In this document: positions 9,442 to 19,800 of the stretch, in pieces
Numbering within the stretch: position 1 is the stretch's first letter
How the letters are laid out: the number at the start of each line of letters is the position of its first letter
Notes under the pieces: generated by a model
Told to the model about the DNA's origin: nothing
Seen by the model: only the letters and a program-made list of their open reading frames with translations
The model's database searches: none
Source of the DNA: Bdellovibrio sp. ZAP7
GTDB lineage: Bacteria > Bdellovibrionota > Bdellovibrionia > Bdellovibrionales > Bdellovibrionaceae
Length of the DNA stretch: 64,000 bases
Direction: 5' to 3'
Assembly: GCF_006874645.1 (NCBI RefSeq)
Contig: NZ_CP030082.1
Span: forward strand, 992,001 to 1,056,000
Made by a program: the position numbers and the translations under genes

Positions 9442-10197
9442 ATGACTAAAAATTTCGTATTAACACTGATGATGATCTCCACCGTTGGTCTTGCTACCAT
9501 TTCTTGTTCTAAAGCCGAAGGTGATCCAGCATACACAGAGCAATCTTTAAGCTCAGACGGCGATTCCCAAAATACTTCCCAAAATTCTGAAACTGCCGAA
9601 TCCGATTCCGAAGATATCGTTGAACATATTCACGAAGAATATGGAACTATCAATACAGACATTCAAGAGCTTGGTTGTGTGAAAGCGACGACGAAGCAAG
9701 AGAGTGCAGTAGAGCTTGGTTTAACAAAGAAAGATCAATTCCTTGCTCAATGTGCGGAAAAAACGGGGAACTCTGCTTGGTGTAACCAATTGGTTCGTCC
9801 TAATCCAAGCAGCTACAACAAGTTTTCTTGCACTTATGGTTCTGAACAAGAACACGTTTTGGTTCATCCAGATGAATGGACTTGGCAATTTCCTATTGAA
9901 GCCGTGAAGATTATTAAAGATCTTGAAGCTAAAGGTATTTCAGTTGCGATGATCTATAACTGGTGGAGACCGGAACCCTACAATAAAAACGTAGGTGGTG
10001 CAGCTGGCAGACATCCTTATGGAACTTCTGTGGACGTTCGTTTCTCCAGCAACTCGATGGCAAATGTTGCGTTCAAAGAACTTTGCAAAATGCGTAAAGC
10101 AGGTCGTCTGCGTGCGATTGGCCATTATGGAAGTGCTTCACTTCATATCGGTGTCGGCGATAAAATGGCGAACACTTGGGGTAAATACTGTAACTAA
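9442..10197 (+). CDS. Lipoprotein with M15/VanY-like peptidase signature
   Basis: 251 residues with a lipoprotein signal peptide (ISCS lipobox near residue 22), then an acidic Ser/Asp/Glu-rich linker. The C-terminal half carries GRHPYGTSVDVRF, which matches the HxxGxxxD zinc motif of M15 DD-peptidases, and LHIGVGD, which could provide the final His ligand. Several Cys residues suggest disulfides. M15 enzymes cleave D-Ala peptides of peptidoglycan in the periplasm, so a wall-modifying role is likely but not proven. The gene stands alone between two terminators. Confidence 0.65.
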   Translation: MTKNFVLTLMMISTVGLATISCSKAEGDPAYTEQSLSSDGDSQNTSQNSETAESDSEDIVEHIHEEYGTINTDIQELGCVKATTKQESAVELGLTKKDQFLAQCAEKTGNSAWCNQLVRPNPSSYNKFSCTYGSEQEHVLVHPDEWTWQFPIEAVKIIKDLEAKGISVAMIYNWWRPEPYNKNVGGAAGRHPYGTSVDVRFSSNSMANVAFKELCKMRKAGRLRAIGHYGSASLHIGVGDKMANTWGKYCN

Positions 10198-10210
10198 GAC
10201 TTTGAAAAAG

Positions 10211-10236
10211 AAAGGCGCCCGGGAGGCGCCTTTTTT
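10211..10236. terminator. Bidirectional terminator
   Basis: AAAGGCGCC (10211-10219) and GGCGCCTTT (10225-10233) form a 9-bp stem with a CGGGA loop and a T-run on the right. It separates the convergent M15-like lipoprotein and YaiI-family genes. Confidence 0.85.
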
Positions 10237-10239
10237 AGT

Positions 10240-10689
10240 TTAAGAACGTTTCAACTGTTGAATCACCTGATCCAAGGTGCTCAAAAACTTTGAACGGTCC
10301 TTTTTATCCATCGGGGCAGGACCGCCGCGTACTTCACCCATATGTCTTAAATTCTGCATAAGCTCGCGGGTGGCGACGGCAGAGCCGATACTGTCTTCTG
10401 TAAACTCAATGCCTTTTGATCCAATGGCGCGCACCTGTTTTTTTACGCAGCGTTCAGCCAGCAAAATGTCGGCGGTGATCACGATATCGCCTTTTTGTGC
10501 ATGCTCCACAATCCAGTCATCAGCGGCATCAAAATCAGTCGAGGCCACGATCATTTGCACACGAGAATCCTGCGGAACATTAAGATATTTATTCGCAACT
10601 ACAAACACTTTCAGTTGATAGCGTTCCGCTACCTTATAGGTTTCGTCTTTTACAGGGCAGCCGTCAGCGTCGATATAGATGTCTAGCAT
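10240..10689 (-). CDS. YaiI/YqxD (DUF188) family protein
   Basis: 149 residues, full length for the family. Conserved landmarks are [11 protein letters not shown] at the N-terminus, [12 protein letters not shown] in the middle and [15 protein letters not shown] near the end. The fold is PIN-like, with Asp residues grouped as in nucleases, but the biochemical role is not established. It begins only 14 bases from the divergent antiporter gene, so the promoters of the two must overlap each other's coding starts. Confidence 0.9.
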   Translation of the reverse strand: MLDIYIDADGCPVKDETYKVAERYQLKVFVVANKYLNVPQDSRVQMIVASTDFDAADDWIVEHAQKGDIVITADILLAERCVKKQVRAIGSKGIEFTEDSIGSAVATRELMQNLRHMGEVRGGPAPMDKKDRSKFLSTLDQVIQQLKRS

Positions 10690-10703
10690 TTCTAAACACT
10701 AAC

Positions 10704-11933
10704 ATGTACTATCCAGCCATGCCACATTTAGTACCAAGCTTTTTGACCCTTGTGATTGTTATCTCAGTTGCGCGTTTCTTTGGGATGCTCTTTCGCAGAA
10801 TGGGTCAACCCTCGGTGATGGGCGAAGTTCTGGGTGGGATTGTTTTGGGCCCTTCCGTAGTGGGCTACTTTTTCCCGGGATTTACCGCTTCAGTTTTTCA
10901 TCCCGAAGCCATGGTGTTCCTAAAAAATATCGCAGAAGTCGGGATCACGCTTTATCTGTTTGTGATGGGGCTTGAAATGGATCTGCCCCGCTTACGGCAG
11001 TCCGCTAAATCCGCAGTGTTGATTTCACAAATGAGCATCATCCTGCCTTTTGCCTTGGGACTGGCGCTGGCCTATCAAATCTATTCTGGGTACGCACCAG
11101 CAGGTATCGGTCATCTCGAGTTTTCTCTTTTTATTGGCGTTTCTTTGTCGATCACAGCCTTTCCGGTGCTCGCAAGAATTTTAGCTGATTCTCACTTACA
11201 TAAAACTCGCTTAGGCGATCTGGCCCTGACCTGTGCAGCGATTGACGATATCACCGCGTGGTGTTTGGTCGCGGTGGTCACAGGACTTTTAGGATCCTCA
11301 ATGGGCGGAGCCGCAATCACGATTGTCCTTACCGTCATCTATGTTGTAGCGATGATCTGGGTGGTTCGTCCTTTGATTGAAAAGTTTTTGCCTCGTTTGG
11401 AAAAGTCCTCGGAACGATTGCCTCAAGCGTTGTTAGCTGTGGCAGTTTTGGGTGCGATGGGTTCAGCAACTTTGACGGATCTCATCGGTATTCACGCTTT
11501 CTTTGGCGCTTTTATGTTTGGTGCGATCATTCCGCATAACAGCTTGATTGCAAAAGACACCACGGATCGTCTGCAAGACTTCGTGGCTATTTTATTTTTG
11601 CCGGCGTTTTTTGCCTTGACGGGTGTAAAAACCCAGCTAGGCCTTATTTCTGGAACAGACCACTGGTTGTTGTGCCTGACGATCACCGCACTTGCGATTT
11701 TTGGAAAATTTGGGGGAGCATTTGCTGCGGCAAAAATATCTGGTAACTCCACCAAGGATGCAACGGTCTTGGGGCTGTTGATGAACACGCGGGGCTTGGT
11801 GGAGCTGATCGTTTTGAACATCGGTCTTTCCATCGGAGTTTTGACACCGACTCTGTTCACGATGCTGGTGATTATGGCCCTGGTGACAACTTTCATGACC
11901 GGGCCGCTTTTGAAATTGGTAGATCGCCGCTAA
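10704..11933 (+). CDS. CPA2-family cation/proton antiporter
   Basis: 409 residues and about 12 hydrophobic segments. It shows the CPA2 signatures GEVLGGIVLGPSVVG, LFVMGLEMDL and AAIDDITAW, where the Asp pair lies in the transport site. There is no C-terminal RCK/TrkA domain, unlike KefB or KefC. It should exchange Na+ or K+ for protons at the inner membrane. An internal ATG at 10719 is an equally good start. Its stop codon abuts the stop codon of the opposing enolase-family gene. Confidence 0.88.
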   Translation: MYYPAMPHLVPSFLTLVIVISVARFFGMLFRRMGQPSVMGEVLGGIVLGPSVVGYFFPGFTASVFHPEAMVFLKNIAEVGITLYLFVMGLEMDLPRLRQSAKSAVLISQMSIILPFALGLALAYQIYSGYAPAGIGHLEFSLFIGVSLSITAFPVLARILADSHLHKTRLGDLALTCAAIDDITAWCLVAVVTGLLGSSMGGAAITIVLTVIYVVAMIWVVRPLIEKFLPRLEKSSERLPQALLAVAVLGAMGSATLTDLIGIHAFFGAFMFGAIIPHNSLIAKDTTDRLQDFVAILFLPAFFALTGVKTQLGLISGTDHWLLCLTITALAIFGKFGGAFAAAKISGNSTKDATVLGLLMNTRGLVELIVLNIGLSIGVLTPTLFTMLVIMALVTTFMTGPLLKLVDRR

Positions 11934-13058
11934 TTAACCAAAGATTTTATTAAAGTGTTCTTTAAGAGGGGTCAGGCTTAAGCCGGGCCCTTTTAGTTTG
12001 GCTTCACCGGAAAGATTACCCCAGGGTCCTAATTTAATTTTAGGAGTGATGGGATCATAACTTAACAGATGATCCGAGAAGGCCCCTTCCCAGAACAGGG
12101 GACGATGGGAATTCTTATGCAGGATTAAAAGCCCTGCGCGGGCCAAGAGCGACGTTTCGCCCACCTGACAGCCTAATCCCCAAAGAATATTATTCTTTTC
12201 AGCAAAGACCAAAGCTTCCTGTGTTCTTACCAGTCCACCCAGTTTTGAGATACGAACGTTTAAACAAATGCGTGAGAAATGTTTTTGATATTTCTCCAGG
12301 CCCGCCACGGTGATGAAAGATTCATCCAAGATCAAAAGACTTTTGGAGTTTTCTAAAAACTCGGTTTGCGCCTGGTGATTGTCGACCGCAAAGGGTTCTT
12401 CAATCGCCCAAACGGCAAAAGGTATTTGATTGAGGACGGCCTGCAGATCCTGAAAATTAGCAAAGGAGTTATTCGCATCCAGACGGATTTTAGGTTTCAA
12501 GAGCTTCGTTGCTGCGACCGCTGGATGGTTCAAAAACCGAATGAGTTCCTTAGCAGATTCAGGGGAGACCTTGATTTTAAAATCACGAAACCCTAGGAAT
12601 AATCCGCGCAAATAGGTCTTAAGCATTTTTTTGGGAGTACCTAAACCGATGACCATAGTGTTCGGCGGTCTTTGGTGTTGAATGCTGCCAGAGAAAATAT
12701 TTTCCACGGATTGGTTTTTAATTTTTCCGTAAAGATCCCACCACGCAAGTTCCAGGGCACAAAATGCACTGGGATTTTGATCAAGCCAAGTGCGGTCTTC
12801 TGCAATCAAGCGGCTTAATTCTTCAGGCGAACCAGCCTCAGCAAATTTCTGCACGCGAGGATCGCTTAAGAACTTCGCAACACTTTCTTTGGTTTCACCC
12901 GTGACATAGGGACGGGGGCAAGACTCTCCCAGGCCTTCTAAGCTGTTTGATTTCAAAGTCACCCACAGGGTGCTGGAAGCCTCGCGCTCGAACGTGGCGT
13001 GCGAGAATTTGATTTTAAATGGAATTTCGTCCATCGCAAATTTCAATTCTCTAGTCAT
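11934..13058 (-). CDS. Enolase-superfamily enzyme (MLE/dipeptide epimerase/N-acylamino acid racemase subgroup)
   Basis: 374 residues with the complete catalytic set of the muconate-lactonizing subgroup. K161-I-K163 is the first base, D194-A-N196, E220 and D245 are the magnesium ligands, and K272 in SKLGG is the second base. A two-lysine site fits 1,1-proton transfer as in dipeptide epimerases or N-succinylamino acid racemases, or dehydration as in o-succinylbenzoate synthase. No menaquinone genes lie nearby. Its start overlaps the end of the hydroxylase/GH3 fusion gene by 8 bases, so translation is coupled. Because GH3 enzymes form acyl-amino acid amides, a racemase of N-acyl amino acids is an attractive guess. 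Confidence 0.82.
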   Translation of the reverse strand: MTRELKFAMDEIPFKIKFSHATFEREASSTLWVTLKSNSLEGLGESCPRPYVTGETKESVAKFLSDPRVQKFAEAGSPEELSRLIAEDRTWLDQNPSAFCALELAWWDLYGKIKNQSVENIFSGSIQHQRPPNTMVIGLGTPKKMLKTYLRGLFLGFRDFKIKVSPESAKELIRFLNHPAVAATKLLKPKIRLDANNSFANFQDLQAVLNQIPFAVWAIEEPFAVDNHQAQTEFLENSKSLLILDESFITVAGLEKYQKHFSRICLNVRISKLGGLVRTQEALVFAEKNNILWGLGCQVGETSLLARAGLLILHKNSHRPLFWEGAFSDHLLSYDPITPKIKLGPWGNLSGEAKLKGPGLSLTPLKEHFNKIFG

Positions 13059-15612
13059 GGCGCTGCCACTCTTGCCAGTTCGGCAGGATCTTGATGAAGT
13101 TCGTAAAAGTGTTTAAAGCCTTTAGTTTCCACTGCGCTTCGCGGATATTCTTTAAAGTGATTTCCTGATGTCCAAACTCATGGAAAAAGCCTTTTTTCAT
13201 CGAGCGAATTTGGCAAGGCCCCAGTCGCAAAGATTCCCTTTTCGTCTGATATTCCATATTCTGGGCACACAAGGCCTCATCCAGGGCTTTTTCAATTTCC
13301 TGCAGGCGTTCACGGCCCAGTTCGGACTCGCAGAAAACGATATAGTGCGCTTTTTCTTCGTGGGCGATCATCATCATTTCTAAATGCAGATGATACTTTT
13401 TATTAATCAAAGAAACGGCTTCCAGAAATTGATTCTCGTAAAGCTTTTCGCCCGTAATGCTCGTAACCCCGGAACCTTTACGTTTAAATTTGATCAAAGG
13501 AATGCCTTCATGCATGCCCGTGACGGCAATGATGTCATTCATATGATAGCGATAAAGGCCCGCCGGAGTCGTGATGATAATCAGATACTCTTTTCCGACC
13601 TGCAGTTGATCCAGAGTTAAGATTTCGGGCTTCGCATCGCCATCAGAGTCGACCTCTTGAAACTCGAAGAAGTATTCAAAGAGTGAAGGCAGTTCGCCTT
13701 CATCATGGGGCATCGGCACTGCCATGCGGCCTTCGGAGGCTACATACCCAACATCTTTATACTGAACTGATTCAGCAAAACTCTTTTTTAGTTTCTCATA
13801 GGCAAGGCGGCAGCTACCACCTTGCCAGCAGCCGACCAAGCGAGTGTTGGGCAATAGATGTTTCAGCAGAATTTTTCCTTCGCGGGCTTTGATCTCACGA
13901 AGCACGGCAGCGCGTTCGGAATCTGCCGTGCACCGTTCTGCTATTTCTGCTTGTTCAGCAGCCGGAAGTTTATGCAACTCTGAAAAACCACCTTTTTCCA
14001 AGTCAGTGACTAATGAATCAAAGTGAGTGTTTGCCAGCTCTTCAATCTTTAAAAGAGTGGAGGGATTAGCGGCAGCAACAAAAGTGATGTCTCGCTGACT
14101 TAAAACCAAGCGCAAGATGCTTAAGTATTTTAAAGTCGGATCTTCCAATCCATAAATCATATAGGGCACAACATACATGTTCGTAAGCCAGCCGGGCAGA
14201 CTCGCGTAAATATGCGCGGTCGTGGCTCCAACCTCTAATCCCGAGGGCTGAACTTTTTCAACCTTCTGGCCCGAGAATACCAGGAATTTTCCTTCAGTAA
14301 ACCGCGGCTCCATCAAATGGGCATGATACAGCCACAAGGCCTGGGTTTTACGATAACTCTCAAGGGTAGAGCTTAAGATAGGGATTAACTTTGGCTGGCT
14401 CGTGGAGCCGCTGGTCTGCGTATAAAACAAGGGCTTAGGAGTGATCAATCCCCACTGACGGTGTAGATCTTGTTTTTCAAAATGAGCACGGAAGGCCTCA
14501 TACTCCGCTAACGGAAAGGCTTTCTGAAAATCCTCAATCGATTTGATCGCTCCGGCGTTTTTCTGAGATAGGAATTCCGTCGTGCCGTTATCAGCAAGAA
14601 TTTTTAAAAGAACCTGCTCTTGAGTTTGCCGTAGGTTTTTTCCTGCAGCGAAATATGTATTTTGCAACTTACTACCGCGACGGTGAACTGAAAATCTAAT
14701 CAACGCTTGAAAAAGTTCCTGCAAGAATGCCGGACGGCGAATGAAGCCTTTTTTATCCAAGCCTTTGATAAAAGGCGCGCGCATTTGATCCATAAAGTTT
14801 TGCGGATAGTTCGGATTTTGCAACCCATAGCGCGCGGGTCCCTTTAGATCAGGTAAATAGTAAGTCCCAAAGAGCTGATCATAAATGCTGGTTTTATTGC
14901 CGTAGTTATTGTTTGACTGATGGATTTCGTAAGAATGATGAAAGCGATGAAGCTCTGGTCCCGAGATCAGGCGATTTAACCAGCCAAGCTTAATATCGAT
15001 ATTACAATGCTGGAAAAATCCATTCACTGAATAGAAAATAAAATACACCGACATGGCAAGGGGACTTACACCTAAAAACAAGAACAAGATCGATTCAAAA
15101 CAAAGTTGGGCTACTTTTTCAATCGGATGAAAGCGGCCCACATTCCACCAATAAAGTTTAAGTGGGCTGTGATGGACCGCATGAATACTCCACATAAAGG
15201 GAATTTCATGACAGGCACGGTGCAACCAATAGCGGAAGAATTCGCTTAAGAAGATCAAGCAAATCACTTGTGGGATCAAGGGCCACTCATTCGGCCAAAA
15301 TGCAGCCGAGGGAAATACACCTTGCTGCTGAAGGTATATGATAAAGGCTAATGCACCCGCTTCCACCAAGCGGCCCAGAAATGCGTGCACACCAAATAGG
15401 TACATGCCATCAAGCTTTGCCTGCTTATCGAAACCCACCCATTCTTTTTTAAAAGGTACCCAGTATTCGGCAATCCAAATAAGTGACGAACCAAATGCGA
15501 CACTCAGTAAAGTTCTGGCGGGAAGAGAAGGAATAAAAGAGGATGACTGTGCAAAGAAGGCAAAGGATAACACGATAGTCAGTGGATAAAATGCATATTT
15601 TAGAAAACTCAT
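13051..15612 (-). CDS. Fatty acid hydroxylase-GH3 fusion protein
   Basis: 853 residues from the ATG at 15612, which has a GGGAG ribosome site; an ATG at 15633 would add seven. Residues 1-270 are a membrane fatty acid hydroxylase/sterol desaturase domain with the di-iron His boxes H131/H135, H144/H147/H148 and H222/H225/H226. Residues ~305-853 are a GH3-family adenylating enzyme: the ATP motif TSGST at 400-404, YRYHMND at 687-693 and SITGEK near 719. GH3 enzymes activate a carboxylic acid with ATP and join it to an amino acid or another amine. The fusion suggests that a hydroxylated acyl chain is handed to an amide synthetase at the membrane. The enolase-superfamily gene is coupled behind it. 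Confidence 0.88.
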   Translation of the reverse strand: MSFLKYAFYPLTIVLSFAFFAQSSSFIPSLPARTLLSVAFGSSLIWIAEYWVPFKKEWVGFDKQAKLDGMYLFGVHAFLGRLVEAGALAFIIYLQQQGVFPSAAFWPNEWPLIPQVICLIFLSEFFRYWLHRACHEIPFMWSIHAVHHSPLKLYWWNVGRFHPIEKVAQLCFESILFLFLGVSPLAMSVYFIFYSVNGFFQHCNIDIKLGWLNRLISGPELHRFHHSYEIHQSNNNYGNKTSIYDQLFGTYYLPDLKGPARYGLQNPNYPQNFMDQMRAPFIKGLDKKGFIRRPAFLQELFQALIRFSVHRRGSKLQNTYFAAGKNLRQTQEQVLLKILADNGTTEFLSQKNAGAIKSIEDFQKAFPLAEYEAFRAHFEKQDLHRQWGLITPKPLFYTQTSGSTSQPKLIPILSSTLESYRKTQALWLYHAHLMEPRFTEGKFLVFSGQKVEKVQPSGLEVGATTAHIYASLPGWLTNMYVVPYMIYGLEDPTLKYLSILRLVLSQRDITFVAAANPSTLLKIEELANTHFDSLVTDLEKGGFSELHKLPAAEQAEIAERCTADSERAAVLREIKAREGKILLKHLLPNTRLVGCWQGGSCRLAYEKLKKSFAESVQYKDVGYVASEGRMAVPMPHDEGELPSLFEYFFEFQEVDSDGDAKPEILTLDQLQVGKEYLIIITTPAGLYRYHMNDIIAVTGMHEGIPLIKFKRKGSGVTSITGEKLYENQFLEAVSLINKKYHLHLEMMMIAHEEKAHYIVFCESELGRERLQEIEKALDEALCAQNMEYQTKRESLRLGPCQIRSMKKGFFHEFGHQEITLKNIREAQWKLKALNTFTNFIKILPNWQEWQRHD

Positions 15613-15738
15613 GAAGCTCCCGAGATGCTGCATTTACCTCATCGGCGTTCCCAGACGAAAGACGATGTTTTTATTAACTAATTGTTTAGAACTCCACGTT
15701 AACGTCTCAGATTGAGAAACCGTGGTTCCAAGTTGTTG

Positions 15739-15770
15739 AAAGGTCTGCCTCTGCAGACCTTTTTTATTTT
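15739..15770 (+). terminator. Intrinsic terminator, best T-tract on plus strand
   Basis: AAAGGTCTGC (15739-15748) and GCAGACCTTT (15753-15762) form a perfect 10-bp stem with a four-base loop. The strong T-tract is on the plus strand. On the minus strand, where it would end the adjacent small secreted-protein gene, only three T residues follow. It may serve both, or end a plus-strand RNA. Confidence 0.7.
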
Positions 15771-15994
15771 GAATCCGCGTCAACTTTGTCCAAATCATTC
15801 ATCTGCTTTTGGCGTTCTTGAGAAGCCTTGTCCAAATCCTTTTTTACTTCTTTGGTTTTATTCGCATAGTTCTTCATAGTTTGTTCGTAAGTCACTGAGG
15901 GCTTCGCATTGATATTTTGCTGAGGGGTCTCTTCCGCAAAGGATTTGATGCCAGTTAGGGTGATCAAAAGTGCAAAGATCCAGATTGTTTTCAT
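15764..15994 (-). CDS. Small secreted coiled-coil protein
   Basis: 76 residues. A cleavable signal peptide (MKTIWIFALLITLTGIKSFAEE) leaves a ~56-residue charged helix rich in Lys, Asp and Gln, probably a short coiled coil. A TGGAG ribosome site precedes the ATG. It is likely periplasmic and resembles no family I can name. Confidence 0.6.
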   Translation of the reverse strand: MKTIWIFALLITLTGIKSFAEETPQQNINAKPSVTYEQTMKNYANKTKEVKKDLDKASQERQKQMNDLDKVDADSK

Positions 15995-16125
15995 AGATGA
16001 ACTCCAGCGTGTTTAGGTCTTTTAAAAGGATAGCATGTCTATCGCCACGGGGAATTAAAATATCGCCGGCTGGGCTTTGAGTCTTCATTTGATTGCAGTA
16101 TTCTTAAAGCTTATGTATTAAACTG

Positions 16126-16632
16126 ATGATGATGTTCGAAGATAGCCCGCTCAATAATTTACTGTGGATCGAGGAGCTTTTACCTCCCGGATACGATGCC
16201 GCCCCCAAGCATGGGGGAATGGCATATTACCTGGATATGAAACTGGTCTTGATACTGGTGGAGCGCAAAGGGCTTTATGAACATAAAGGTGTCAGCTATC
16301 CTTTTGAACTTTATAATGGCGCGATTTTTCCAGTTGAAAAAAAGGCGCAGAATGCGTTTTTCCTAAAGTACCTGTTCTTGGAAAATCATCCGGCGAACAA
16401 AGACTGGTTATATATCCCGGCCGAGAATGAAGACTTTGAAGACCAAGTAAAGCAGTTGATGCGTGAAATCGCAAAACACAATCCTCTTCTGGGATTGACC
16501 GTTAAATTCGACGGGCCGAAAGTTAAAAGCGACACTTCGAAAGCAAAATCAAAATCTGGCAAAAAAATTAGAGCCACCAAGAAAAGCGAAAACGCTTACT
16601 TCCTCTCGATTGCCAAGAAGCCAGTTAAATAG
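16126..16632 (+). CDS. Conserved-looking hypothetical protein with basic tail
   Basis: 168 residues, not recognised and with no signal peptide. Residues 1-125 look like a compact cytosolic domain (GGMAYYLDMKLVLILVE, SYPFELYNGAIFPVEKK, NKDWLYIPAENEDFED). The last ~40 residues are a Lys/Ser-rich tail (KSKSGKKIRATKK) that could bind nucleic acid. Three consecutive Met codons open the frame and the ribosome site is poor, so the exact start is uncertain. Confidence 0.55.
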   Translation: MMMFEDSPLNNLLWIEELLPPGYDAAPKHGGMAYYLDMKLVLILVERKGLYEHKGVSYPFELYNGAIFPVEKKAQNAFFLKYLFLENHPANKDWLYIPAENEDFEDQVKQLMREIAKHNPLLGLTVKFDGPKVKSDTSKAKSKSGKKIRATKKSENAYFLSIAKKPVK

Positions 16633-16862
16633 ATTTTCCCGACATGCCTGGAATGGACATATCGAGCGGATGATAGGTCTGATGTCAAAGCTGAGTTTGT
16701 ATTGTTTTTAATGAAGTGCGGGAAGAATTCAACTGTCTCAGTTAGTTCTTCAACTCATATACCTGCTTGGCATTGAGTCGAAGTCATAAAGTTCACCGAA
16801 GAACACCGAACAATCAAATCAAGAATCCTCAATATCTTTCAAGAAATACCGATTAATAGCAC

Positions 16863-19800
16863 ATGTTTCATTTAACCAATTTGTACGTATTTGAAACGCT
16901 AAAACGGTATCTAGCCTATCTGGGGCTCACGCTGTTTCTTTTCCTATCTTCTTGTACACTGGAACTGACGCTAGTTGATGTCGCTTCCCAGGCTTTTTTC
17001 ACCCTGAAGCCCTCGAGCTATTCCGCAAACACGACGGCTGTTTTTGAATTTGATTCTTCGTTGTCTTCGCAGGCAATTTATAAATGCTCTTTAGACGGTT
17101 CGGATTGGTATTCATGTGGTAGCCCTGTATCGTTGTCGAGTTTGAGTTCAGGTTTGCATACGTTCAAAGTGATGGTCACTGATTCAGCAGGGAAGGCCCA
17201 TAAAGAATCTTCGGTCGCCTGGACAGTGGATACGGATCTTCCCGTTTTAACTGTGTCACTAACTCCAACAGCAGTTAATAATTTAACAAGCGCATCTTTT
17301 AACTTTGAGGCTACTGACGCCACATCCACAATCGTAGGTTATGAGTGTGAGCACACGACTCTTACTAATTCAACCAGTTCGTTTGCAGCTTGTGCTCCGC
17401 TGGTCCCTTTGGTGGGGCTTACGCAAGACACTCATACCTATAAAATTCGCGCGGTGGATGCTGCGGGAAATCGCTCTGCAGTGTTTACTTATTCTTGGAC
17501 TGTTGATTTAACAGCACCTTCAATTCAACTGACGGCAAAGCCCGCGGCTGCTACGACCAGCACTTCAGCGACGTTTAATTTTACGAATACCGAAACAGGG
17601 GGAGGCGCCTTTGTTGGTTACGAGTGTAAGATTGATTCTGATCCCTATACCCCTTGCATAAGTGGCATTTCATTTAACTCCCTTTCACAAGGTGCTCACA
17701 GTTTTTCCATAAAAGCTTCTGATACCGTCGGTAACATCAGTACTTTGACATACAGCTGGATCGTGGACTCCGGTGTGGTGACGCTTTCGTCTTTTTCTAT
17801 TGCCAATGGCGCGACCACCATCGGTTTCGCCTATACAACAACCCAATTAACGGCCACATCTTCATTTGCCCCAATCACAGGTGTGAGATTTTCGGAGCTC
17901 GCAGATTTTTCGGATGCGACCTGGGTACCCTTTTCGGCCAATGGCACGGTCACTTTGAAGAATCCGGGGGGCCTTAAGACTCTTTATGCTCAAGTTCGAA
18001 ATGCTGCGGGTACTGTCAGTAATTCCCTGACGGATTCTATTACTCTGGATTTGGGAAATCCTCCGATCATCACGATTTCTTCTCCAGTCGGCGGGCAAAA
18101 TTATTCTCCGGGCAGCAGCACAATTCCCATTCAATGGTCATGCAGCCCTGGTGCTGGTCCCATTCCGTTGGCGGCAAATCCTATTCGTTCGATTAAATAC
18201 ACTGTTGATGACGGTATCAGTTTTCACATCATCGCGGAAAACCTTCCCAATAATCTAAGTGCCACGACTGGTTCCTATGCCTGGAATTTGCCAACTGTGA
18301 CTCCCACGGGCCAAAATATCTTAGCTTCCAAGCCTTTAAAAATTTTGGTCAGTTGTTCCTCCGAAGCCAGCGTGATCACCAGCGCAATTTCAAATGCAGT
18401 GAATTCCAAATGGACCGTCCTTGTGGGGGAACCCGGAAATTTAAATGATGGTGTTCATATTAATGCTGCGGATTTAACAGCCAACGTTTCGCTGGGAGCT
18501 TTCGGGTATTTTGCAGATTCGCAAAATAAAATGTATTTCACTAAGTTCAATAGTATTTCGACGGTGAATCCCGAAACAGGTCTGGTAACCTCGTGGATGG
18601 GAGAACCTTACTCCGCTTCTTGCGATGTCGTCAGTGGAAAGTTCACGGCTCCCATAATTCTGGATATTAACGAATCAGACCAAATGCTGGTATTTAGTTT
18701 TGCTTGTTCGCTCGTTGCCCGTATTCGTATTTCTGATAGGACCGTTCTGTGGAGTAAGCAGCTACCGACAATCATTTCAAACAGTGCCGTTTTAAATAAA
18801 GAACAAGCCTCTGCTTTGCGGTATGTGAAGACCGGGCATTTATTTTATTTTTCGAATGAAGCCTTTTATATGGTTGATCTGAATTCTACAAATAAGGATC
18901 CCGTCCTAGTGTTAGGAAATCCGGGCACATGCGGAACCCTGGGGGCTGTGGGGACGATGGCGGATGCATCCCCTATCCCATGTCCTACTTCGGATCTTTA
19001 TTTGACTCTGGTAAGACCTGACTTGCAAAAAATTTGGATTCAGATCAACGGCAGTACTTTCGAGCTGCAACAGCAGGGCGCTTACGGCAAATATAAAATC
19101 GCACAAGTGGGTATGACCACAAATACTTGGGGCACATTTTTTAATCGTTGTCTTCAGGTGGCATCTGAACCCAATAAGATTTATTGCATCAGGGCTCAGT
19201 ATGAGGGAAATAAAATTGCTTACTTTGATCTCACGACTGAAACCTGGTCTGCGACTTTTAATTTGGACAAGCATTATAAAAACATGTCGACGATCTATTA
19301 TCTGGGCGCGGCTAAAGATTTTATTTATGCCTTTTCAACAACGACCAATGAACTTTATAAAGTGGTGGATGATCAAGGTGTCTTTACCAATTCCGCCATT
19401 GCGGGTACACCATTCTTTACTTACGGAAATGGTTCTGACGTCAATAAAACAGCCTTCACGCAAGTATCCAGTATAGCTTACGAAGCGACAGGCAGTAATC
19501 TTTACGTGCGGGGCCCAAGACATTTGCGACGTTTGCATGTCAATACGTCGACACCGGGATCTGAATACATTGACACTATCTCGACGGGGTTTCATGGATC
19601 TGCCGGCAATAGTTCTGCGTATGCTTCATTGACCGTGTCCTCGGCGGGTATTGCAGCGTTTTCTCAGATTGCAGGAACTCCTGCGAACTTGTGGAGTTCA
19701 TACAATCTCTCTGGGTGGGGAGGAGCCACGGTCGAGCAGACTCTGGCGATCGGGCCTTATTACTATCAGGCGACTTCGACCGCATCAGCCTATCCAGCAT

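Noticed and set aside
15858..16088. Open frame of 76 codons on the minus strand
   Set aside because: It overlaps the small secreted-protein gene in another frame and lacks a ribosome site.
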